Source: Polytrichum commune (lineage: Eukaryota > Streptophyta > Polytrichopsida > Polytrichales > Polytrichaceae). Taken from it: a DNA stretch of 60,000 bases. Below, in pieces: positions 1-11,994 of this stretch; the first letter of the stretch is position 1; every line of letters starts with the position of its first letter. Made by a program: the position numbers and the translations under genes. The stretch covers positions 45,587,554 to 45,647,553 of the forward strand of contig OX485803.1 of the NCBI GenBank assembly GCA_950295325.1, written 5' to 3'. A model generated the notes under the pieces. That model was not told the DNA's origin, did not search any database, and worked only from the letters and a program-made list of their open reading frames with translations.

Positions 1-174
1 CTTTCGGAGTATTTTCAACATTTCGACCACGCTGACTCTCTTGGGTTTAGGGTTTGGGACAATGTACGAAGGTTGAAATACACGGAACGAAAGAGACGTC
101 TGCATGTTGGAGCAGATGTTCGATGATGCATCGTCGATGTTTGCGAAGACGTCCTAAGCAACGTCTTTGCTTAC

Positions 175-440
175 CCACTGTGGACGTGGACGGGAGGAGG
201 AACGTACCAGAAGTCCTGCTGGAGGTCGTCGTCCTCTTCCGCCGATGAGTGGGGGTTTTCATCCTCTTCCCCTGATGATAGGGCCACCACCATTCGCTTC
301 CGCTTGGGCGGCGTGCGAGCTGCTGCCTTGACCTTCCTGGTGCGAGCAGCATACCGAGGGTCATGGCGTTGTTTCGTCCGCCGCTCCATGGCGGCGTCAT
401 CGCTGGCCGTCTCCTCACCTCCACGCGAGGGGCTCTCCTC
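175..440 (-). CDS. putative internal exon, charged nuclear-type protein, unidentified
   Basis: An open stretch of about 88 codons is flanked by a plausible acceptor (CTAG before 440) and a good donor (GTAAGC from 174). The product starts acidic and serine-rich, then has a basic run with a nuclear-localisation-like PPKRKR, then an acidic Glu/Asp-rich tail ending in a Pro/Val/His segment. I recognise no domain. Other frames here are also open because the region is GC-rich, so the frame choice rests on splice sites and composition only. It could be an exon of an accessory CACTA protein, since a CACTA element fills the next 9 kb, or a captured host exon. Confidence 0.3.
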
Positions 441-2012
441 CTAGACCGATTGAGGTGGGGATCGGGCCCTCTTCAACCTCGACCCCGTTCTTCTCGGCAT
501 TCTCAGCCGAGGTGCGCGCCAGGGGACAAAGGCTTCTCCCTTAGCCTGCAGCTGCAATACACACAAGCGGTCAGCCACTCCCAGGTATGCACACACACAT
601 GCCTCGCAACGGGAATTGAGTCCAACAAAAGGCAGCGATCAACACAAAAGCATGTCGCGGTAGGCACAGGTAAGTCCTAACGCGGATATTTGAGGCATGC
701 AATTGACAAGAAGTTGTGGCTCGAATGGCGATCAGAATGTGAGTGCCACTGGCACAATGCGGTAGAAGCGACGGAGGGAGGTCGTGGACTCGGGTCTGAT
801 ATACTGAAGCACGCTATGCAAACTCATATACGCCGAGAATTGCCGGAGTGTGGAGGACTCGGGATACGGGGCAATGTAATTGGGCAACGGCGGCACCCCC
901 GCTGTACTCATGACGTCCCATTGAACATGGAAGGGGAGCTCACAACGTGCAGCAACCATGATATAATGTCTGGGACGGGTGCACTCATGCCCACTCGCGG
1001 GCACCCATGACCGTGGACACATCATTGGACCTATGACCGTGGAGGCGAGGTTAACCCTAATTGGGGCCCATCGTTGCACGACACGCATGCCATGTGTCGT
1101 ACCTGTTGCGGGGGGGGGGGGGGGGGGAGCGCGGGCAGCGTCTGCACACAAGGGGCTTCTCTGTCTTGGCGGGTTGCGAACCTAGCGCTCCGCCACGGCT
1201 GTGGATTATTTGCATGCATGCTTGGGGAAACCTCACTTGTGGGGACAATATTTGTTGCAATGTGCTGCACAAAATTGCTGAAAACATTGAGGGCTGCCTC
1301 TGTGACTCCCACCCCCATCGTCCGTACTTGTGATACACCTTCTATCTCTTGCAAAAGTGTGGCCTGTGTCATAGACTATAGATGCGTCGCCATTCTAGCT
1401 ACACCGTGATGTATGGCTACGTGATAATGGAGTGCTAGGGTTTGTCAAAGCCTACCCCGACTATACTGGACTCTTCACAGCTCGCACGTTCCTCAAGTAG
1501 CGTTTGCAGCACATGGGTATACATGACGTGGGACACGTGGAGTGTGGATGCCCCCTTCTTCATCCAAACGTATGTTTCCTTCAAATACGGGACGTCATCC
1601 TAGACGTCGCCGCTAACGTCGTACATGTAGTTGTCTTATTGTTATGGATGTCACTCTAGACATCATTTCAAACATCAAATTGAGCCATTCATGGGGAGTT
1701 GCAGCCATGAGTTCTTCATGTCGATTTATAGGAAAATTCCATAGACATTACAGACATCAGGGACATGGCTGCAGTCAAAATTGTAACCTAGAGATGAGGT
1801 AGTGATATTATTTATGAGTTTATTGCCTCCCACTCCTCTATTCTTTGCCACCCCTGTTCTTACTGTCTCTATGAAAGTGGGGTACACTGCATTATCTGTG
1901 CATAGCTTGGAATCATGTTCTCTGCTACCAGCTTGTCATCATGTGTGATTGCATAACTTGCACATATATATTTAGCATACAAGTCAATAATGTGTCACTT
2001 AAATATTGGCAG
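441..2012. other. non-coding or unresolved; poly-G tract and a duplicated segment
   Basis: I see no convincing gene. A run of 17 G starts near 1111. A segment around 1531-1615 (GACACGTGGAGTGTGGATGC, then GACGTCATCCTAGACGTCGC) recurs in degenerate form at 2331-2415. Many GACGTC/GACATC/GATGTC-like motifs occur around 1590-1680, which resembles CACTA subterminal repeats but is not diagnostic. Confidence 0.4.
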
Positions 2013-3156
2013 GATCAAATGGCAATACTACTGTGGCTCTGTCTACCGCTTCTAGGAAACAATCGTGGATCAGACAGCAACCTGAGGTATAGGGTTCACA
2101 TTTTTGGAGTGATTTTGGCTGCTTTTGGAGAGCGTGCAAGATTCTTTCACCTTTACGCTTTTTGTGGTCAAACTTAATTCCACAGGGTTCATTACCAGCG
2201 GCTGAATGTATGAAAATTCAAACCCTTGCATCAGAGAATGTGTTTGTTAGCCTTAGAGCCTCTTCACAAACCATCAGTTGTGAAGTAGCATTTACCGACC
2301 CAAACAACTGGTTCACTATTGTGAAGAATAGTGACACGTGGAGTATGGGTGCCCTCTTGCTTACCCCAACGCTCGTTTGATAGGAAAAAAGGGATGTCAT
2401 CCTAGACGTCGCTCTTGGCATTACACAAGAGTGAGGCAGTAGAAGAGGAAAGCAGAGATTGGTAGAGGATACTCTTAAGTAATTTTGTGACTGATTTTTT
2501 CACTTTGGGGCAAAGTAAGGATACCGCCTTGCTGGTATTTTAAGCATTACCTGGAAGAGCACAAAACGTATTTCCTTTTAGTGGAACTGACAAGTGGAAT
2601 GTTTAAATCTTTAATGCAGAGAGTTTTACCGGAATATGGTTGGAATAGCAAAATGCGTCACTTTGAATCAGGTAATACCTCTCTGACATTTTCATTTTGG
2701 TGAAAATTTTAGTATTCATTCATGGTTGTTCTAGTTTCAGTGGTAATGGAATAAACGCATACATTTGTGCACATTTGTATAATTTTTTGGATGTGGAGGA
2801 TTTTCAATACGGTGACTAGATATTGAGGCATTTTTCTCAAGGACCAGGAGACAACCATATGAATGTATGTCTGTGTTAGATAATTGCTAATTCAATCATT
2901 CAAAATATGAAGGGGACATATCATTTTGTTGATACACTCATTTTGACAGTACAAGGAATTGGAATTCGAGAGACGGAAACACATTTGGTTGGTCTATTTG
3001 CTCTCGTTTTATATTGAGTCAGACATGAGACATCAGTCTTAAGACATGGTTGGATTTGTGACAGGCTGTGGCACAAACACTGAAGATGTGCTAGTGGAAT
3101 TGGAAGAAGCACTTCTTCCTATTTCAGCACCTGAGTACCGTTACCTATTGCGTTGA
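2013..3156 (+). CDS. 3' part of an unidentified multi-exon gene
   Basis: Four open segments with AG acceptors and GT donors join in a consistent reading frame: 2013-2086, 2186-2330, 2582-2671 and 3065-3156 (TGA stop). The intron phases match at all three junctions (0, 1, 1). The joined product has about 133 residues; recognisable stretches are SRKQSWIRQQPE, AECMKIQTLASENVFVSLRA, LMQRVLPEYGWNSKMRHFES and a C-terminus ending APEYRYLLR. I do not recognise the family and I find no upstream exons. The donor after exon 2 (A|GTGACA) begins the segment that resembles 1531-1615. This may be a host gene fragment captured by the CACTA element downstream, or the genuine 3' end of a gene truncated by it. 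I am fairly sure the exons are coding, but not of their identity. Confidence 0.5.
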
Positions 3157-4349
3157 GTGATGCTTTCTTGTGTTTCATATTGAGGCTCCATAAGAACTAC
3201 ACACTATTGCTTCTCAGAAGTGTTTTAAATCTTGTGCTGAAATGTGTTGAAATGTGGTAGCCACAGGTCTGATTTTACCTTGCATACCATGTGTTTTCTT
3301 TCCAAGTGTGGCCTGCATGTTCTGGATTTTACTTATAATAATATTTTGCTAGGGTGTTCTGATTATTGAACATGCTTGAATTACTGGATTAGTTGTTTCA
3401 TGCTTGGTGGCTATTGTAATTTTGTGGAGCACATGCCATGTGGTGCAGGTTTTACTTGGAGAAGAAGTGGCAATGTCAATATTTCCATACGTCACTATTG
3501 TTTCACTGCGAAGCCTAAGAAGCAATTCAGAAGCTAACCCAGCTTTGCATTTTCTTAGCATCAATTTTTGCATGAATGGATTGCGGTTATTTCAAGTCCA
3601 ATATTTGCCCTGTTTCAATCCTTTACTGATCAAATTCTTCTTTTATTTCTCTTATTGCAGTTTTACAGTTGCAACATTGCGGCAAGCAGTTGCAATTGAT
3701 CTACTCTTATATGCAAGAGGATATGTGCACAAGGAAGTACTACTAAATTCGCGAGGGGAGAAATTTATAATAGAGTCAGTATAAAATAGTGTACCTGGGA
3801 ACATGCTTCACTGTGTAGTAGAGACTACATACAGTTGGTTAGCCCAAAATGGCACCTCCATGTCCAGAATGTACTGAAGTCAACGCAAGTTCTTGATAGC
3901 TAAATCTCCATGTCCAGACATGGCCTGATCGCCGACAAGGAACTACTGCAATTCGCGGTGTCTTCACAAGTGTGTTTCCGCAGACACTCTCCGTGATTTA
4001 GTAATGTTTAATAAGATGTCTCTCGAGACACTTTGAACGTTCGAGTTCATGTAATCGCAGGCACATTAAATGTCAATATTGAAAACATATATTATGGCGT
4101 TGTTTGTGTGCACATCTTGACCAACATTTAGTGTGACAGTTGCAAGTCTTCATGCTAACAAAATGTGCATTCTCATAGACATTGAAGATGTTGTGGTGAA
4201 TTAGTGCACGTTCTTGGTGATGTTTCCAGGCGACATGTGTTTGCAATTCCGTTGGCATGCTCTCATGTCTGCAACTGCGTAGTCGTCCGAACCAAATTCT
4301 CGGAAATTGAGTTTAGCCCTACACCCTAACGCCGTAGGGACTCCACGCC
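3157..4349. other. unresolved spacer
   Basis: A longish open frame at 3404-3784 (+) runs through two stretches that could be exons, one of them following a TTATTGCAG acceptor near 3659. I cannot join them to the gene upstream or recognise the product. From 3785 to the CACTA transposase start I see no gene. Confidence 0.3.
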
Positions 4350-7300
4350 ATGGATCCAGATTCACGGCCTCGCGGTGCTTGCATCCGAATAACGGAAGAC
4401 GGACGTACAGAACGTCATATTTCCCTTGGCGATCTCATCCTGCAGATAGAGCTTCGAGTTGCAACAGAGCAGAACATTGTGGCCTACCCATGCCCATGTG
4501 TCAATTGTCACGGAGGCCTACGTAAGCCCATCTATGTTGTCAGAGAGCATCACACCTCGGTTGGCCGAGATCCGTTCTTGACAAAGTCAATCATAGGAGG
4601 CGATCCTCCCGAAGGATACCCTCCGGAGGGTATCTGGGTCGAGGACATGTCATTTGACGATGACGTAGTTGACGCCAGCCCAGACATTCAGGATAACGTT
4701 GATGTTGGCGAAAATGTCCAGAGCTCAGATCTAGTTGGCAGCGCCGACACGCCACTCGACCAGTACCATGATGTCCACAGGCAGGTGATGGAGGCCCTGG
4801 ACCGAGGTGATGCGTTGCACAGGGAGTACGCGGGTGAACCCGACATGGACATGGAGGACGACGTGGACAGCGACTCCATGGAGGGGTTGGAGGAATTGTA
4901 CAGGCAATGCACCACCCCTTTGTACACGGGATCAAAGTGCAGTGTCGTCTCCGCCACAATCGTCATAATGAACATGTGCGTCGTCTTTGGTGTCAGCAAC
5001 AACTTCACCTCCGAACTGCTGCGGTACTTGTCGGAAGACCTGCTACCTGAGGGCAACAAGCTACCACGCAGTCAATACACAGCGGCGAAGACCATCCGCA
5101 AGTTGGGCATGAACTACAACAACATCCATGCATGTCTGGACGGATGTATGCTCTATGACGGCGACCACGCAGAATTAAACGTTTGCCCCAGCTGTTCAAA
5201 GTCACGATGGATGGAGGGCACAAATAATGTCCCGAGCAAAGTGATTCGGCACTTCCCACTAATACCCAGGCTGAAACGTATGTGGCGTTCACCGGAGATT
5301 GCCGGCATGTTGACTGGTTACACAAAACATGTCAGCGCAGACGACATCATGCGATCAGTCGTTGATAGTCCCGCCTGGAAGCACATTGACAACGACGTTG
5401 CTTTCGACAACTTTGGCATGGAGAAGAGAAACATACGGCTAGCTTTGGCATTGGATGGTGTCAATCCGTTCAAGTTGAGCAACACAAACTGGTCCACGTG
5501 GCCTGTGTTGATCCTGATATATAATCTGGAGCCTTGGTTTGTCACCAAGAAATTCTTCATTTCACTATGCATCCTCATCTCGGGGAAGCGCTCACCGCAT
5601 GACGGAAACATCGATGTGTACATACGGCCCTTGTTGGATGAGCTGAAGGAACTGTGGCATGGTGTGCCAACACTTGATTTTTCCCAACCCGCAGGGTCTC
5701 GACATTTCAACATGAAGGGGTTGTTGATGTGGACAATCTCCAATTTTCCGGCGTACGGGCTCATTTCAGGCCTGTGTTGCAAGGGATATAAAGGATGTCC
5801 CTGCTGCGGCCCCGACACGGATGGTCGCAGTGCAAAAACAGGAGACTTGCGCCCAGACCGAAGCACCAAAGGTTCAAAGATTGTGTATGGAGGAATACGT
5901 AGATATCTAGCTCGACACCATCCATATTGACGGAACATACGCTTTAATGGGGAACGCGAGACAAGGACAAGGCCTCAATCCGTTTCAGGATCAGATGTGA
6001 TCAAATACGCCGCATGGCGACAGTCATACCTGGATCTAGGTGGCACAAAAGGAGCGAAGAGCGACCCTGTCCACAGCACGGGCGTGAAGCGCTTGAGCGC
6101 CTTATTTGAACTTCCGTACTGGCAGGTGACGTATTGAATACCCCACACCGCAATCGTTGATCAACCATTATAAGATATCCCTATGTTTGCGACATTACCA
6201 AAAACCGTAGACGTTTTTGTGGACATCAACATGGTGGACTATGAAATGTAGATGAACATCAAAATGAACGGGATGTTGTAAAAAAACGTTGGCATTTTAG
6301 TTTCCAAACATGGGGACAATAACTACTGAACATGGGGTTGGTCGAAGGCACATCTAGGTTAACATATGCCATGTTTCTGGTAATTTTAGCCATGTTTTTT
6401 TTAACAACGGGAAAAATGCGTGTTGCAATAGTGGTCAGACGATGCAACCTGGCCTTTTGTCCTGACATCTCAGACATGTAACTCGCACGTGATGTATAAT
6501 TTGCAGCATTTGAAGATCCGACACGTCTTGGATGTGATGCATTGCGAGAAGAATCTGTGTGAAAACATATTGAAAACTCTGTTCGGTATGAATGATAGCC
6601 CGGGAAGTCGTCAAGATGTGCAGGACTTGAACATACGACCCGAGATTTGGTTGCAGCCTCCACGACGACAGGGTGATCAATATTACATGCCGCACGCCCC
6701 TTACATATTGAAGCCAGTGGAGAGGAGCGAGTTTGTGTCCATTGTGTCAAGTATACGCACTCCCACAAACTACGTTGGGGCCATTCATAAACGACTACAA
6801 GATGGCAAGCTGCAGTACATGAAGTCCCATGACTACCATGTACTCATGCAGCAAGTAAGACATTCCAACATACGTCGTACATGTACGCTCTTGAGAGTAG
6901 TTGCTGGCACGAACACCTCTCATGTGAACATAGACATCCTCGATGCTAGAGCATACAACCCTCATGACACCTATATGTTTGCTCGGCAGCATGCCGCAAA
7001 TGTGACTTTGCATTTCGGCCGTAATGCTGCAGAAATTGGTCAAAACATGTTTGTCGCTCAAGTCCCAGCACAAACACATGATTGAATGGGAAATCCAAAT
7101 GCCGGGTGCAGATACTTCCGGTGGTTGTACGAAATGTCCTTGACGAAGAAGTGCGCATGGCAATCATCAAGATGTGTCGAGTGTTTCAACGAATTTGTGA
7201 GAAAGGTCCGAGCAGACGCTGAGGAGGATCTCATGCGCGACGTCATAATGGCAACATGTGTGATGGAGAAGGAGTTTCCACCGACGTTTTTGAATATTAT

Positions 7301-8737
7301 GGCACATCTTCCAGTACATCTTGTGGAGCAGTTGTTCATTTGCGGACCTGTCCACTGCAGGTGGATGTATCCAATTGAAAGATACATGAAGACGCTGAAA
7401 GACTATGTTAGGGCTTACGCACACCCGGAAGGGAGCATAGCGGAAGGGTATCGGCAATCGGACACTCTTGGCTTCTGCACGGAATACATGAAACGGCATC
7501 GGGCAACAACGCACCGTGTATGGGATCCCAATGAAGATGCAACCATGAACGATGAGGTATTGAGGCGAAACGAACACACAATGCGCAAGATGTCCGACGA
7601 GGTGCGTTCCTACGCCCATGCGTTTGTCATCGACAATGCGCCGTGCCTGGAACCGTGGCGAGAGTGAGCCCCAGAACCACATAATACTGTCATACTGGAC
7701 GTTTACATTGACATCATGCGCATGCTGAATGATGAGTCCTTAAATATTGCATGTCACTACAGATGTCAAACCAGACGCCTTGGATAACAAAAGAGAAAAT
7801 CTTGATTTCAGTCCACAGTACACGTTGACAGTAATTTATGTGACGAGATCCAATAGCATGCATGTTGCGGACACTAAATACGTGGACCCCTACGCAGGGA
7901 ATACATTGTTGCAAAGGGTCGAAGGTGGGAAGAGCGGGAGGCGTTTCGGCGACGTTCAAGACGTCTTCGCCCAGGCCGTCCTGTGACATACCCCCCCGAA
8001 CTAAGCGACATCCCCCCCTTTGCAGATTGGTTGAAGGAGCGTGTGCAACACGCCCAACGCTCAGGAGAGCGTTTAGACAAAGACGTCATACAATACGCCT
8101 GTCCGCCCGAGCGGTACGCAACATCGCACAGACAAATGTACTGTTTCGGAATGCACTTGCGTGTTCGAAGTTCGGAAGGCGGTCTCGTAACTAGGGACTC
8201 ATGTGTGTGGCAGCCTTCACGGAGCAGCTCCGTTGGGGGATTTGCAACGGGAAGCCCATCGAGAGAACCGCAGAGCATGTCGGCTTCATTGAAGAGATAC
8301 TAGAGCTAGATTACCGGAATCACTGCACGACGGTATTGTTGTGTGAGTGCGTCAAGGCAACACGTGACGCGCGTTTCCCCAACATTGAACGCGACAAGTA
8401 TGGCTTCACGGTGGCAAACTTCAACCACATGGACAGCAGGGTGCACTCCGATTCATTCGCATTTCCATTGCATTGCCAACAAGTATTCCTATCTAATGAT
8501 CCGACGAGATGCGGATGGAAGGTTGTGCTCCGCACGGACGTCAGGGGGAGACGTCTGCCGATACATCAACCTCAACCCACTGCCAACGTCATTGCTGTGG
8601 GGAATGACGACGACTTCCGTGGTCTTCAGCCAACAATACAAGAAACGGAACCGCTCAGAAGACCCGCGGCCGTTGGGGGCAGCTACGTTACAGCGGCAAC
8701 AAACACAACGCTTACAGAGACCCATGAAGAGGAATAA
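4350..8737 (+). pseudogene. CACTA (En/Spm) transposase, TNP2-type, broken
   Basis: The protein has the layout of plant CACTA transposases. An acidic N-terminal part is followed by the TNP2 core: TAAKTIRKLGMNYNNIHACL, a C-x2-C motif in VCPSCSKSRW, the block around 330-500 with DGVNPF and GCPCCGPDT, then HVLDVMHCEKN, HLPVHLVEQLF and RWMYPIERY..PEGSIAEGY, and a C-terminal domain with the DKYGFTVANF and QQVFLSNDP blocks. Exons: 4350-6125, 6507-6854 (phase 0, GT-AG) and from 7112. Breaks: an in-frame TGA at 5928-5930 where the family has Arg (CGA to TGA); a one-base shift near 7200; a TGA at 7665; a two-base TG slip in a TG run near 8203. All key blocks are present, so it was a full-length transposase. 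It is now inactive unless these are assembly errors. The start at 4350 is simply the first ATG of the frame. Confidence 0.85.
6126..6506 (+). other. transposase intron with CACTA subterminal-like sequence
   Basis: This stretch is spliced out of the transposase (GTGACG donor, TTTGCAG acceptor). It contains GTAGACGTTTTTGTGGACAT, ATGTAGATGAACATC and AATGAACGGGATGTTGTAAA. These match, in reverse orientation, sequence in the element's own right subterminal region (about 9430-9530). Confidence 0.45.
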
Positions 8738-9559
8738 CGATAGGGTTTTCTATGCAGAGACAAATCACATTGCTGATGATAATGTATGTCCACTAGTTTG
8801 GACGTGATAATGAAAGCATGTTCAGATGTTCACCATGCCTCAGTATTATCTGTGTCAGAGTTGAATACATGCCCTAAAACTGCACCCTAAAATCAACATG
8901 TTTATGGCAATGCCATCGTGCACGCCACTAGGCACATCACCAACAGCGTTGCCAATGTCTCCATGGGCAACATTGCCATGTTGAAATATTCCATATCATT
9001 CCCGATTTTTTTTATAATAACACTAAGAACATGAAAATATGAAAATTGTACATTTGTCAAGTATTGAAATTGAATGCGGACCAACCCCGGAATTTTTTTT
9101 TTGTTTTTTTTTTTTAAAAAAACTATAATTTTTTGGATATTTGAAAACCTGCCCGGGCACTTGACTTTCTTGGTGCCGGGCAGCGTTGTAGCTGAGGTGG
9201 CACCAAATTTCAAAGTCTTCCCCATAGTCAACACCGGGAGCCCTTGCCGACGTGGCACTTGGACTCCTCTCTCCATGTCCTACATAATGTCGCCCTCGAC
9301 GCTCAAGTTACCCCAGACAGTTACGCGTTAAATGGCTAACATCCCAATGTTTCACGACCGAATCCCCACGTTTGGTGGCCAACATCCACATGTCTGGCCG
9401 CCAACATGCCCACATTTACCTACTAACATGAAGTTGTTGTTTACAACGTCCCGTTCATTCTAACGTTCTTGTAGATGCTCTCTGTTTAAATGTAGATGTC
9501 CATGTTGACGTAGACGTTTTTTGTAAACATCACAAAAAACACGGGTTTCTTATAGTGAC
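8738..9559 (+). mobile_element. right end of the CACTA element (3' UTR, subterminal region, terminus)
   Basis: After the transposase stop there is no further gene. From about 9300 the DNA is dense in short variants of AACATGTGG/CCAACAT and GTAGACGTT/GTAGATGTCC, as in CACTA subterminal regions. At about 9544-9559 it reads GGGTTTCTTATAGTG, the inverse of a CACTATAAGAAACCC terminus, which is the expected CACTA end. A GC-rich inverted repeat (GCCCGGGCAC / GTGCCGGGC) lies at about 9150-9180. I find no matching left terminus in the window, so the element probably begins before base 1 or has lost its left end. Confidence 0.65.
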
Positions 9560-10693
9560 AAGGGGGACCCCGGAGTGACACCCGGGACTTGTGGCGCCAT
9601 TCGTGAGAGGGTCCAAGTGATTCTAGTGTGGGTGAGGGCCCTAGGTGTTGAGAACGCCTCCCACCCATGAAGTCCTCGGGGGGTTCACTAGCGAAAAATC
9701 GTAGAACAACGTGCGATAAAAAATAGGGTCTAATATATTCATTGTAGATAAATTTTATAAAGAATGTACATGTAAAATAGGGGATTTTAAAATAGTGAAA
9801 AAAATATTACATGTAAAATACCATCACACCTTTATTTTGAAAAATACCATACCTTATAATCTTTTCTGCAAGGTAAATAGCCCCCCAATAAATAGGTCCC
9901 GAACGCACGTGTATGCAAAATATAAGAGGGGGTGAACCCCCCGAGATGAAGTCTAAGAGTCACAAGGGTGAGGCCATGAGCTACGAGTAGTTTATGGTGT
10001 CGGGATTCTAGAATGCTCAAGGACACCTCAATTAGAGGTGTGAGCTAGGAGATATGGCACTTTGAGTGGAGCGTTGCCTAGGGATAGCAGTGACTTGGGA
10101 ATGGCGCCCGGAACTGCCAAGGTTCAAACATGCATAACTTCCTTAATACTTGCCTGAATGAGGCAAGTGAGAGGTCCATCGGCATCTACGCAAAGAGTAG
10201 ATGTTGATAGAGTGGTTTCTTGATAGTATCAAAAATCAAGGGAAGAAGTTATGGTGGTCTGAAGTTGCTAGGGGGTTCTAGCCCCAACGGCTTAGGGAAA
10301 ATGTCTACTTGGCCCCAACCCTTGCAGAGAGACAAAATGATACTTGACGATGGGGTAGGGGCCCTGTCCGAAGTCCTAGAGGCTTATATGGGTGAGGTGG
10401 CTTAGCCGACCGACCCCACTTGGAGCATACTTGGCAATTTGCTCCGGGTTATTATAGTGTTGTTTTGGCAACACGATGATCAACTCAAGAGTGGACTTCC
10501 ATGGGTGGAAGTCCACATCAACCATTGGCTACCTATCAAGGGGAGAGTTTCGAATGCATGTGTAGGAGGGTTTGGTGACCAAGCATGAGCTTGGAGGTCT
10601 GCGGTATTGGGAGCTAACCACGCATGTGCGTGGGATGTGCAGGTTAGCGCTCGTGGCACTTGCTAGAGTTGGAAAGCGTTCAAGCTAAGTTAA
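9560..10693. other. intergenic, no gene seen
   Basis: I see no coding region. A hairpin GTGGACTTCCA-TGGG-TGGAAGTCCAC lies at about 10,492-10,517. The 200 bases before the MULE continue directly beyond its other end at 21,669, so this was one sequence before the insertion. The style (short inverted motifs, direct GAG/TGG-rich text) could be an old LTR, but no boundaries can be set. Confidence 0.4.
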
Positions 10694-10702
10694 GGAAAGC
10701 TA

Positions 10703-10800
10703 GGGGGAGTGCTATCTTGTGAGTAGTGAGCAATGAGTGGTGAGTGATGAGCGGTAACTTGTGAGCGGTGAGGAAGGTGAAATATTTGGTCATAGGGCCA
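10703..10800 (+). repeat. left terminal inverted repeat of the MULE
   Basis: It begins GGGGGAGTGCTATCTTGTGAG and continues as short repeats GAGTAGTGAGCAATGAGTGG, GAGTGATGAGCGG and GTGAGCGGTGAGG. It pairs with the reverse complement of about 21,560-21,659. Confidence 0.8.
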
Positions 10801-11994
10801 CTAGTATCTTATAAGCATGGAATTTTGGCCTAAAGAATTATGATTTTTGGGTTTAGTAATAAGAGGGGTGGGGAGGATAAACAACATGAAATCCAATAGA
10901 TACCAAATTTATTCATCGCTAGTAGCAGTGGACATGTTACTATCTTTTGCCTCGTCATCTATATATATTTGAACACCTATACATTGCGAATTGATTTTGA
11001 AATTATAGGAGGATTCTTGAACTAATGAATTTAATGAAATGAATGAATTGAATCAATAATTATTGTATTAAAACTTACTCACTCTCAAATGAGCCTAGGT
11101 TCATGAGCAATGAGCGGTGAACCTAGGTCTATGAGCCTAGAACACTTGAAAGTAAAAAAGTAAAAATTGTTAATATTAGATTTTTGTACAACATATTATA
11201 TAGAAATATAATAAATTTAAAATGAATATGATATATATATATATAATTTTATGCAAAACCAAAGTATATACCTATTTCCATGGAAACAAATGTACAAGTG
11301 ATTATATAATATAATATCATTTGAATACATTATGAAGGTATTATCATCAATTTAATGATCTCAAGGTCAAAAAATTGTTTCATTTGAAAATAAATTCCTA
11401 AAATAATGTCCCTTATGTGAATGATTATTTTTAATTACAATGTTTTAAAAAAACTATAAAGAAGTTTCTATGTGCATCCTAGTAAACGAAGACAATTTTT
11501 TGCAAATAAACAAGTATTTGAAATCCAATCATCCAATGAATAAATAAATATAATCAAAATGTGTCACAAAACATAATGAAGGTCACTCAAATGCAAATAA
11601 ATTAACTAATACAAATGCACTTCATAATTCATTACAACTAATAGATGTATCATTCTCTATAGCCTTAATATCTAAGTATTTGGAAATAATCACATTGTTG
11701 AAAATATATGAATTATGACCATAATCATATGATATTTCCGGAGCATTAGCAATATATATTGATTGCTTCTGCATAAGGTGGCAAATGAGGGTTAAGAGTA
11801 GGATTACAAAAAAATTCATGTTGTCCAAAAAACACAAATCTTGATTTATTGATAAGTTTCATGAATACAAAACAACATGTAATATGATTAATATTGTATA
11901 TATAAATATTGACAATTCAATTTTTTTTTTGAAAAATCCACGCTATAACTTACTCACAATCAAAATACATCACCTCATCATCAACAACTTTGAT
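10801..11994. other. MULE interior, AT-rich, no gene seen
   Basis: AT-rich sequence downstream of the methyltransferase-like relic. A further GAGCAATGAGCGGTGAAC motif, like the terminal repeat, occurs at about 11,106. No open frame here has recognisable content. Confidence 0.5.

Noticed and set aside
47-424. A 125-codon - strand frame overlapping the charged exon call
   Set aside because: Arg-rich, domain-free text typical of a shadow frame. The neighbouring frame has balanced composition and splice sites.
4607-4632. GATCCTCCCGAAGGATACCC/TCCGGAGGGTATC inverted repeats as a regulatory hairpin
   Set aside because: They lie within the transposase coding sequence and encode a Pro/Glu/Gly repeat; coding explains them.
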